A DNA stretch of 41,750 bases. Source: Deltaproteobacteria bacterium Ga0077550. Its GTDB lineage: Bacteria; Myxococcota_A; Polyangia; Nannocystales; Nannocystaceae. This document shows, in pieces, positions 25,502-34,400 of the stretch. The notes below the pieces were generated by a model. That model was not told where the DNA came from and did no database searches. It saw nothing but the letters and a program-made list of their open reading frames with translations. The stretch is taken from contig LNFB01000336.1 of NCBI GenBank assembly GCA_001464385.1, forward strand, positions 1-41,750, given 5' to 3'. Position 1 is the first letter of the stretch; every line of letters begins with the position of its first letter. A program made the translations under genes and the position numbers.

Positions 25502-27449
25502 GTGCGACGCCACAGCCTACGCCTCGGTCGCCTCGCGCTGCTGCTCACGGCGGCGGCGCAGCCGTGGTGCGAGGCGGGGGCCGGCGCGCGGGCCCGCGAT
25601 CGACTCGCGGCGCGGGCGGACGCCGAGTTCGACGACTGGGACGTGGACGTCGACGGACTCCACCTCTTCGGCGCGCGCGCGACCATCCGCGATCAGCTCC
25701 TCGAGGCGGACGAGATCGTCGTCGGCGCCGGCGACGGCGGCGTGATGGTCGACGTCCTCGGGCTCCGATCGGACGCCCGCCCACGCGGCGCCGCCGAGCC
25801 CCGATCCGACGACGGAGCCGACGACGCCCCGTGGCGACCGCTTTCGGATCGCCAACGCGGGCATCCCCATCGTCGTGCGCACCTCGGGCACCCTGCGTCT
25901 GCCGGTGGTCGCCGGGCTCGAGCTGCGGGTGCACGACCCGGTGCTCGAGGTCGACGCGGCCGGCTGGCCCACCGTCCGCGCCGCAGCGGCCCTCCGCGGC
26001 GCCGCGGCCGACGACCTCGTGATCCCGCAGGTGTCCGCGGTGCGCTCTGCCGGCACGTGGAGCCTGGGCGGAGTCGTCACCGCCCCGGACGGCACGGCGG
26101 TGCAGCTCCACGGCCACGTCTCGGGCGACGCCCGCTCCCTCACGCTCGAGGACGCCGCAGGCGGCACGCTCGCCCTCGGGCACGCCCCCGGCAGCGCCGC
26201 GGTGCGCGTCGACGCCGAGGACTTCGCGGTTGCCCGCGGCGGCCCGACGCTGGCGACCCTGCTCGGACCCCACGGCGTCGAACTCGATGCCGCGCGGATC
26301 TCCGGCGCCATGGAGGTCACCCTCGGCGCCGCGACGCGCGTCCACGCCGAGGACTTCGTCGTCGACGGCGTGGTCGTCGTCGATCCGCGGATCTCCGCCA
26401 AGCCCGTGCGCCTCGGCGCCGTGTCGATCGACGGCGACGCGACGCTCGAGGGTGGACGCGCCGAGTTCCAGCTGATCGTCGGACACGGCGAGGCGCGCAT
26501 CGCCGTGGGCGGTCACGCGGCCGCCGACGCGGTGACCGTCGATCTCGACCTCGCGCCGATGCCGTGCGACGCCCTGCTCGGCGCGATGCCAGGGGGCACT
26601 GCGGACGCCCTGGTCGGCATGCGCCTCTCCGGAGAGATCGCCGCGAGCGCCCACCTCGCGGTGTCACGCGCCGAGCTCGAGCGCGCGCGCGCCGGCATCG
26701 AGGACGCGAGCGTCGGCGAGCTGACCCTCGACTTTCCGTTCCTCGAGCGCTGCCGCACCCTGGCCGATCCGGCCAACGTCGACCTCGCGGCGCTGCGCGG
26801 CCCCTACCGCCATCGCTTCGCCGACGACGACGGCCGCGTGCGCGAGCGCGTGCTCGCCCCCGGCGCACCGCAGTTCGTGCCCCTGGGTCGCGTGCCGAAG
26901 ATCGCCTCGGCCTTCATCGCGCTCGAGGACATGCGCTACTGGTACCACGATGGGTTCGACCGCGAGCAGATCGAGCGGGCGTTCTGGCACAACGTCGTGA
27001 GCGGTCGGGTCCGCCGCGGCGCGAGCACGATCAGCCAGCAGACCGCGCGCAACCTGTGGCTCGGCGTCGATCGATCGTTCGCCCGCAAGCTGCAGGAGGC
27101 CTACCTGACGACGCGGCTCGAGACCGCCGTCAGCAAGACCCGCATCCTCGAGCTCTACGTCAACCTCGTCGAGCTCGGCCCGGGGATCTACGGCGTCGAC
27201 GCGGCGGCGCAGTTCTACTTCGGCAAGCCGGCGAGCGATCTCGACGTGCTGCAGGCGGTCCACCTGGCGTCGATGGCCCCGGCCCCGCGGACCTACGCCG
27301 ACAAGTGGAAGCACGGCCAGGTCGACCGCGCGTGGCTCGACGAGCTGCGCGGCCACGCGCGACGGATGCACCGCAACCGGATGATCCGCGACGCCGATCT
27401 GCGCGCCGCGCTGCACGGCGATCTCGGCCTCGTCGACCGCAGCCGCTGA
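25502..27449 (+). CDS. Transglycosylase family 51 protein with N-terminal AsmA-like region (frame broken near 25760)
   Basis: The start is GTG 25502: a short signal-like segment (GRLALLLTAAA), then DDWDVDVDGLHLFGARATI. The frame then shifts; SDRTPAHAAPPSPDP continues the linker and leads into a beta-rich region (about residues 130-400) resembling AsmA-type repeats. The last 170 residues are a GT51 peptidoglycan glycosyltransferase: IASAFIALEDMRYWYHDGFD (catalytic Glu), RRGASTISQQTARNLWLG and LYVNLVELGPGIYGVDAAAQ. No transpeptidase domain is present, so it should be monofunctional. Removing one G from GGG 25760-25762 joins the halves. It follows the Ddl-like gene by 3 nt and converges on the phosphoesterase gene. 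Confidence 0.82.
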
Positions 27450-27467
27450 CGCGGCGCGGTCCCGTCA

Positions 27468-28202
27468 CTAGACGCCGGCGAACAGGCGCGCGCCGAAGCT
27501 GTCCGACAGCCGGCGGTCGTCGAAGATCTTCTGCGCCGCCGCGGAGATGTCGTATTCGACGCGGAGGAACTCGAACGTCCGCTCGACGTCGTCGTACACC
27601 GTGAGGCTCGCGCGCGGATCGTGATCGCGGGGCTGCCCCACCGATCCCACCGAGATGATGTAGCGGAACTCCGGGTGGATCTCGAAGCGCTTGGTGATGA
27701 CCTCGTACACGCGCTCGCGCCCGAGCGCATACGCCTTGCACAGGTGCGAGTGGCCGATGAAGGTCACCTGCCCGAGCCGGCTCCAGATGGGCAGGCACGT
27801 CGCGGCCTGATCGATCGTGAAGATGTACTCGAACTGCTCGAGGTCGACCGGCGACCCGTGGCAGAAGTGGGTGTCGCCCTCGCTGACGTTGTACGGCAGC
27901 CCGCGCAGCCACTGCATGTTCTCGCTCGACAGCTGCGACGCGTGGTGGTCCAGGGCCTGGCGCGCCGCGTCGTAGTAGTAGCTGTAGTCCATGCGCCCGC
28001 CGACGGCGGCGTCATGGTTGCCGAGGATCGTGTGTCGCGCGTTGGTGCGGACGAGGTTGCAGCACTCGTTGGGCTGCGCGCCGTAGCCGACCGTGTCGCC
28101 GATGCACACGAGTCGATCGACCTTGTGGCGCTCGAACTCCCGAAGGACGTTCTGCAGGGCCTCGAGGTTCGCATGCGAGTCGCTGAAGATTCCGTAGCGC
28201 AT
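27468..28202 (-). CDS. Calcineurin-like metallophosphoesterase
   Basis: This 244-residue protein contains all metal-binding motifs of the family: FSDSHANLEAL (Asp8, His10), GDTVGYG (Asp36), LGNHDA (Asn62, His63), His115 in CHGSP and FIGHSHL (His151, His153). It resembles the YfcE/ApaH-like group with a GDTVGYGAQPNEC signature, which covers phosphodiesterases and dinucleotide-tetraphosphate hydrolases. The substrate is unknown. It is translated in a TGATG overlap with the upstream CpXC-like gene, so they are coupled. Confidence 0.92.
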   Translation of the reverse strand: MRYGIFSDSHANLEALQNVLREFERHKVDRLVCIGDTVGYGAQPNECCNLVRTNARHTILGNHDAAVGGRMDYSYYYDAARQALDHHASQLSSENMQWLRGLPYNVSEGDTHFCHGSPVDLEQFEYIFTIDQAATCLPIWSRLGQVTFIGHSHLCKAYALGRERVYEVITKRFEIHPEFRYIISVGSVGQPRDHDPRASLTVYDDVERTFEFLRVEYDISAAAQKIFDDRRLSDSFGARLFAGV

Positions 28203-30442
28203 CAGCCGTCCGCCTCGACCTCGAGCTCCGGGACCATGATGGCCTCGTAGGCCCGGCGCGAGAACCCGCGGATCTCTGTGACCTCGGTGAGCGGCAGCTC
28301 GCCGCGAATCGCCGCTCCGGATTCACTCACGTCTCGGAGTGTAGCAAGCGCACGGCGGGCCGCGGTCGAAACTCTGGGGTCGGGTGCGTCGGCGAGGGCC
28401 GCCACCGCATCGTGTCCCCCGCGCCCACCCTCGAGCCCGGCGCCCGCGTCGCTCAGGGCGATTTCCGCCAGGGCGCGCCCGACCCGCTCGATCGTGGTCG
28501 GCTCGCGGGCGCTCCCGGCCTCGCGGCGCAGCAGCTGGCACAGCCGCCGCAGCGCGATCGGACCGAAGCCACCGAGCGCCCGGGCGACATCCAACCACAC
28601 GTTCGTGGGCTCGACGACGAGGGCGTCCGACAATGGGCCGAGTGCGTCGGGATCGAGCGACATGCCCAGGAGGATCGCGGCGGCCTGGCGGAGCTCGCGA
28701 CGCGGCGAGCGGAGCTTGTCGACCATCCCCGCGACGGCCCGTGCCCCACCGTCCGAGAGATCCGGGAGGATGGCGAGCAGCTCGTCCTGATCGAAGCGCT
28801 CGAGCGCGTCGAACAGGTGCTCGAGCTCCCGCGCCGTGGTCCGCGGGCTCTGCAGGAGCTCGGTCGCGCAGCGAAGCCGCGTGCGGACGTCCGTCAGCCG
28901 GGCGACCAGCGTGGGCTCGGCCGTCGCATCGACCACGTCGATGACCCCGGCCGCGGCCTTGGGCGCGGTGGTGTCGCGCGGGGCGACCTCCGGCAGATCG
29001 AGCGCCCGCCGCAGCGGCTCGGGCGGCGCGATGTCCTTGCGCAGACAGACGTCGTGGATGCCCTGCCACGCCGCGCGCGCGGCCTCGGGGTCGAGGTCGC
29101 CCTCCTCCCCCTCGTGGATCTGCCGGTTGCGCGCGAGCTTGTCGACGTAGTCGGCCAGGTCATCGGCGAGGCCCGACGCGACGACGCGCCGCCAGAACCG
29201 ACGCGGCGCGACGATGCCGTGCTCGACCGCGCCGGCGAGCACCCGGCGGCGCACCGCATCGTACTCGGCCATCGGCAGGCCCTCGACCTCGAGCAGGCGC
29301 GCGAGCGTCTCCTTGCGGGAGACCCGATCGATGTGCTCGAGCGCCCGCGTGGCCTCGCGCGCCCCGATGATGTGCTGGTACGAGCCCGGCGCGATGGTGA
29401 CCTTGGTCTGGGCCAGCCGCTCCTCGACGCCCTCGGCCGCGGCCGCTGCGATCGCGATCGCGAACTGCTGCGGCGGGTGATCGCCGGTGGACAACGCCGC
29501 GTGCGCCGACTCGAGACAGAGCGCCGCGTTGGGCTCGAGCCCGCGGGCCGACACCTCGCGCACCAGCACCTCACCGTCGTGCAGCGTCGCGACGAGCCGC
29601 AGCGTGAACCGCTGTGCGAGCAGCCGGAAGATCGCCTGGGACTGCGGCTGCCCGACGTCGACGAACGCGTCGAGGCAGCCGACCTGGCCCATCCACGACG
29701 CGACGATGCGGACGCCGAGCAGCGGGTAGCCGCGGCCACGCAGGTGCAGCGGTCGCGCCTCGAGCTTGGCGTCGCGCCACTTGTGGCCGACATCGTCCTC
29801 GGGCGCGAAGTGGATGCGCGCGCCGTCGTCGTCGGCGTCGAGTGTGCCGAGCAGCGCGCCGATCGTCGTGCGCCGCGCGACGCCACCGCCGCCGTCGCTC
29901 GAGATGGCCTGCGGCACCCCGGTCGCGATCGGCACCGGCGTCCCCGGCTCGGGCGCGACGGCGATCGGTCGCGCCGGCTCGGGTGGGCGATGGATGGCGC
30001 GCGCCGTCGTGTGCCCGTCGTCCGGCGCGGCCCGACGCGCGGTGTCCTCACCGGGATCCGCGGCGTCCCCCGCGAGCTCCGCCTCGAGGAACGAGATCTG
30101 CGGCTGCAGCGTCCACGGCGTCGCCAGCTGCGGATGGCGGGCGAGCCACGCGAGGTGCTCCTGCAGCAGCGCGACGACGTCTCCCCGCCGATCGGCCGGG
30201 ATGACGAGCGCGCTGCGGCGACGTACCGCATCGATCTCGAGCCACGCGCCCGCACCCTGGGCGGCGCGTCCGCACGCCGTGCACGCGCCCTCGAACGGGC
30301 CCGACGCACGCAGCCGCGACGCGATCGCGGCGTCTTCGGGCAGCACGACGACCATGCGGCGCCACACGGACACCATCGCCCCGCACGCGCAGGCGAAGAC
30401 GCGCGGGTCGACTCGCGTTGCGTCGTTCGCGGCCACTGGCAT
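28202..30442 (-). CDS. CpXC-like zinc-ribbon protein with HEAT-like C-terminus
   Basis: This 746-residue protein begins with a CpXC-like domain: CACG (Cys18, Cys20) and CTACG (Cys54, Cys57), with basic and hydrophobic strands between them (VSVWRRMVVVLPED), up to about residue 110. A Pro/Ala linker follows. A central domain (about residues 190-330) is not recognised. Residues 450-700 are helical pairs resembling HEAT repeats (LRQAAAILLGMSLDPDALGP). A zinc-binding scaffold is inferred. ATG 30442 is preceded at 5 nt by TATCGT, with a dyad over it. It is coupled to the phosphoesterase and divergent from the gene at 30529. Confidence 0.7.
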   Translation of the reverse strand: MPVAANDATRVDPRVFACACGAMVSVWRRMVVVLPEDAAIASRLRASGPFEGACTACGRAAQGAGAWLEIDAVRRRSALVIPADRRGDVVALLQEHLAWLARHPQLATPWTLQPQISFLEAELAGDAADPGEDTARRAAPDDGHTTARAIHRPPEPARPIAVAPEPGTPVPIATGVPQAISSDGGGGVARRTTIGALLGTLDADDDGARIHFAPEDDVGHKWRDAKLEARPLHLRGRGYPLLGVRIVASWMGQVGCLDAFVDVGQPQSQAIFRLLAQRFTLRLVATLHDGEVLVREVSARGLEPNAALCLESAHAALSTGDHPPQQFAIAIAAAAAEGVEERLAQTKVTIAPGSYQHIIGAREATRALEHIDRVSRKETLARLLEVEGLPMAEYDAVRRRVLAGAVEHGIVAPRRFWRRVVASGLADDLADYVDKLARNRQIHEGEEGDLDPEAARAAWQGIHDVCLRKDIAPPEPLRRALDLPEVAPRDTTAPKAAAGVIDVVDATAEPTLVARLTDVRTRLRCATELLQSPRTTARELEHLFDALERFDQDELLAILPDLSDGGARAVAGMVDKLRSPRRELRQAAAILLGMSLDPDALGPLSDALVVEPTNVWLDVARALGGFGPIALRRLCQLLRREAGSAREPTTIERVGRALAEIALSDAGAGLEGGRGGHDAVAALADAPDPRVSTAARRALATLRDVSESGAAIRGELPLTEVTEIRGFSRRAYEAIMVPELEVEADG

Positions 30443-30461
30443 CGGGCACGATAGCTGCCCG
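30443..30461. promoter_or_regulatory. Dyad over the promoter of the CpXC-like gene
   Basis: CGGGCA (30443-30448) and TGCCCG (30456-30461) flank 7 nt. The -10 candidate TATCGT (30453-30448, minus) overlaps the dyad, so a bound protein would block it. TAGCCT at 30494-30499 could be the -10 for the divergent gene. Confidence 0.35.
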
Positions 30462-30528
30462 CAGCCGCGGGTGTAAAGCGGCGGCGCGCGTGCTAGCCTC
30501 GCCCGAGATCGCGCGGTGTCACCCGCCC

Positions 30529-31374
30529 ATGCCCCCCTCTCGCAAGCCGACCTCCGCCGACCTCGATGACGCCGATGCCTGGAGCCGCGCACCGCGCACG
30601 GCGTCCGATGGCCCAACGCCCGAGGCCTCGCCGTCCGACGCCGCGCCGACGGTCGGAGTCGCGCCGCGCACCGCCGAGGTCGCGCAGGTGGGCCCGATCG
30701 CCCAGGGCACCAAGCTCGCGCGCGAGCTCGCCGAGGCGTTCCGGGGCCACGTTCGCCGGGCCCTCGGCGCGCCGCTCGACGACTCGGAGACCTCCCTCGC
30801 GTTCGTCGATCACTACCTGCGGACGGTCCGCTCGGAGACCCGGGCGCCCATCCTCTCGCTCATCGCGGCCGAGGCGGGCGCCTACTACGGCGAGTTGGTC
30901 TGCGCCACGCTCGGCGGCACGTGGATCGGTGACGGACGCGACCCCCGGCGCCTGCGCGTGATGATGCGCGACCAGTTCCTCCACTTCGCGCCGGTCGACC
31001 AAGCGCTCGAGGCCCTGCTCGGCCCCGGTCGCGACCCGATCGAGGTCGGCTCGGATGACGAGGTCACCGCGATCGCGACCCTCGACACGACGTTCCACGC
31101 CCGCCGCGACCGCACGCCCCCGATCGCGCCGGTCGCGGACGAGCAGGCGCCGACCGAGGCGGGCGAGCCGGCGAGCGACGACGCCTCGTGGCTCGCCGAG
31201 CGCCTCGCCGAGCTGCCGGCGGTCGGCGAGGACGAGTACTTCAGCCTGACGTGTCGGTTCGAGACGCTGAAGCTCGTGCTCGAGCTGCTCGCGACCAAGC
31301 ACGTCAGCGAGGGCAAGTCCCCGCGCGAGTACCACGTCACCGACTACGTCGAGGCGCTCGCGGGCCGCGACTAG
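30529..31374 (+). CDS. Hypothetical protein, 281 residues
   Basis: ATG 30529 begins a disordered, Ser/Ala/Pro-rich N-terminus of about 50 residues. A folded middle follows: SLAFVDHYLRTVRSETRAPI and LSLIAAEAGAYYGELVCATLGGTW, which recalls a small conserved module in myxobacterial proteins that I cannot name. A second linker (about residues 185-220) and a C-terminal helix pair (EDEYFSLTCRFETLKLVLEL) complete it. No signal peptide or membrane segment is seen, so it is probably cytoplasmic. It lies 80 bp before the TPR operon and may be part of it. Confidence 0.7.
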   Translation: MPPSRKPTSADLDDADAWSRAPRTASDGPTPEASPSDAAPTVGVAPRTAEVAQVGPIAQGTKLARELAEAFRGHVRRALGAPLDDSETSLAFVDHYLRTVRSETRAPILSLIAAEAGAYYGELVCATLGGTWIGDGRDPRRLRVMMRDQFLHFAPVDQALEALLGPGRDPIEVGSDDEVTAIATLDTTFHARRDRTPPIAPVADEQAPTEAGEPASDDASWLAERLAELPAVGEDEYFSLTCRFETLKLVLELLATKHVSEGKSPREYHVTDYVEALAGRD

Positions 31375-31389
31375 GCGTTCGACGCACGC

Positions 31390-31420
31390 GGACGGCGTCT
31401 CACCGCCGCGAAGGCCGTCC
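31390..31420. promoter_or_regulatory. Dyad between the 281-residue gene and the TPR gene
   Basis: GGACGGC (31390-31396) and GCCGTCC (31414-31420) are perfect 7-bp arms around 17 nt. It is 19 bp upstream of the TAGACT element. An operator is as likely as a weak terminator because no U-run follows. Confidence 0.3.
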
Positions 31421-31439
31421 CAAAGGCGGGGCGCTCGTG

Positions 31440-31454
31440 TAGACTCTCGGCTCC
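31440..31454 (+). promoter_or_regulatory. -10-like element TAGACT before the first TPR gene
   Basis: TAGACT (31440-31445) is 9 nt before GTG 31455, with CTCGGCT between. This nearly copies the arrangement before the kinase gene at 18627 and suggests a leaderless transcript. Confidence 0.45.
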
Positions 31455-34400
31455 GTGACCGGCGTCGAAGAGATGCCTCTGCAGGAGGTACTGCAGGCCC
31501 TTTCGCGCACCCCGGTGACCGAGCCACAGCTCCGGGCCGCGCTCGCGACGACCTGCGCGCGTTGGCACATCGTCCGCGGCGAGATCAACGAGGCGATCCG
31601 TCACCTCGGCCACGCCCTCGACATGGTCGCGGACCTGCGCCCGGCGATGCGATTGCTGCACCGCGTGTACCTCGATCGCGGGGATGTCCGCTCCGCGGTC
31701 ATGTACCTCGATCAAGAGATCCGCGCGACGAGGCACCCGCGCGAGGCCGCGGCGCTCTACCGCGAGCGCGGACTGTTGGTCGAGGCCTACTTCCACGATC
31801 TGAGCGCGGCGCAGCAGTGCTACCAAGCGGCGCTCAAGGCGACCCCGCGCGACCTCGCCGTGTTGCGCGCGGTCGAGCGGGTCTCCCTGGCGCGCGGCGA
31901 CGTGTTCTGGCTCATCGCCAACCTCGAGTCGCAGCTCGAGGTCCTGCAGGATCCCGGCGTCGCCGCCGGCGTCCTGCACGACCTCGCCATGCTCGAGTCG
32001 CGCCACCGCGGCGACCTCGGCCTCGCGGGCGACCTGCTGCTCGGGGCGCTCGAGCTCCAGCCGGGCCACCCGCTGCTCGCCGCCGATCTGTTCCGCATCG
32101 CCGAGGTCGGCGGCGACACCGAGCTGATGTTGCAGGCGCTCGAGCTCGAGGCCGACGCGCGGCCGCCCGGCGCCCGCGCGATGCCGCTGGCCCGCGCGAG
32201 CTTGGCGCTCCGCGACGTCCGCGAGCGACAGGCGGCGCTCCAGCTCCTGCAGGCGGCCGCCCACGAGCAGCCGCACTCGTTCAGCCTGTGGCGCGGGCTC
32301 GAGGAGCTCGCGATGGGCATGAGCCGGTACGACGTGGCGCTCGACGCCCTCGTCGGTCAGATCCGATCGCTGTCGACGGGTGAGGACCTGACGCTGCGCG
32401 CCGAGCTGTACTACCGCATGGGTCGGCTCGCGCTGTTCCGCCTCGACCGCACCGCGCAGGGCCTGAGCGCGATGCGTCGCGCGCTGCGCTACAACCCCGC
32501 GCACGTCCCCGCGCTCGAGGACACCGGCCGCTTCCTCGGCGCCGGCGGCATGTGGGCGCAGCTGCTCGAGCTCGAGCGGATCGAGATCGCCGCGGCGAAG
32601 GCCAACGGGCTGTCCAACGAAGAGCTCGCGCTGGCCCACATGCGCGCCGGGCAGCTCCTCGAAGAGCGCCTCGCCGAGCCCGACGGCGCCCGGCGGCACT
32701 ACGAGTCGGCGATGTCGATCGCGCCCGCGTACCGGCCGGCCCGCGATCGACTCGAGCGCCTGCTCCACCAGGCCGGCGATCGCCCCGCGCTGCAGGCGTT
32801 CTACTCCGCCGAGCTCGACGCCGCGAAGACCCCTGCCCGCCGCGCCTTCCTGCTGTCGGTGCTCGCGCAGCTCCACGCCGCCGAGGAGGATGTCGGTCCG
32901 CCGATCAAGTTCCTGCAGGCGCTGCAGCTCGAGCGCCCCGACAGCATCGGCACCGTGCAGCTGCTCGCCCGCCTACTCGCGAAGGCGGGCCGCGACGTCG
33001 AGCTCCTCGCGGTGACCGACCGCGAGATCAAGCTGACCCGCAGCCCCGCGCGGATCGCCAAGCTGCTGCACCGCGCCGGCGAGCTCGCGCTCGCGACGGG
33101 GGATCGCGAGCGCGCGACCGGCTACTTCCGCCGCGCGCTCGAGGCCGTCGACGATCACCAGCCCGCGCTCGAATCGCTCGGCCGGGTGCTGCGCGACGCG
33201 TCGGACTGGGCGGGCCTCGTCGAGCTGCTGCGCAAGGAGCTGCTCTACGCCAACGATCGCGGGCGCCAGGCGTCGATCCAACTCGAGATCGCGACGCTGC
33301 TCGCGACCAAGCTCGATCGCGCCGACGAGGCCCTCGCCGAGCTGCTCGCGCTGCTCGGCCGCTGGCCCCGGCACCTGCCGGCGCTGCACGCCGCCGAGAG
33401 CCTCGCGGCGCGCCTCGGACAGGGCGACACGCTGCTCACACTGCTCGAGCAGCACATCACCGCGGTCAACGGCCCGCGGACCCGCGCGCTGCTGCTGCAC
33501 CGCGCGGCGTCGCGGCGCAGCGCCGCCGGTGACGACGCGGGGGCGATCCGCGATCTGGTCCGCGCCCTCGAGCTGTGGCCGCAGCTCGGCGTCGCGCGGG
33601 CCCAGCTACTCCGCCTGTACGAGAAGCTCGGGCAGAGCCGTGAGCTGCAGGCGTTCGCAGAGGCCGGGCTCACCGCCGAGCGCGGCGCGGACGACCGCCG
33701 CGCGATGGCGGTGCAGCTCGCCGAGCTCTCGCCCAAGCCGGTGGTCGCGATCCAGTACCTCGGGGCGGTCGCCGAGGCGCGCCCCGACGACTACGTGATC
33801 CAGCTGCGGCTCGCGCGGGCGTGCGGACAGGCGGCCCGCTCGTCGCGGCAGGCCGGCGCGCTGTCGGCCGCGCTGGAACGGTTCGAGGCCGGCACCCGAG
33901 CCGACGATCCTGGCCTGCTCATGCTGCGCTACCGGGCCGCGCGCGCCGAGGAGGCCGCGGGCAACCTCGACGCCGCCGACGCCGGCTACAGCCGGATCCT
34001 CGACGCAGACGTGGGCAACGTGCTCGGTCGACGTGGCCGCCTGCGCCTCAAGGAGCGGCGGCGCGAGTCCGTCGCGCAGCGCAGCCTCGGCGAGCTGCAC
34101 GGCGGGATCGAAGGCGCGGCCACGCCAGCGGAGCGCGCGGCGTTGCTGACGATCGCGGCCGAACAGCACGAGCACCGCATCGACCTGCGCGCGGCCCTCG
34201 AGAGCGCCGACGCGGCGATCACCGCGTGCGAGGGCTACCAGCCGGCCTGGCACGCCCGCGCCCGCATCCTCGAGCGGCTGGGCGACCTGCCCTCGATCCA
34301 CGAGGCGATCGCGACGCTGCGTCGGCTCGCCGGCATGCAGCGCGACCGCACCAGTCGCGCGCGGAACCTCTGCCGTGCCGGCGCGCTCGCGATGCGGGCC

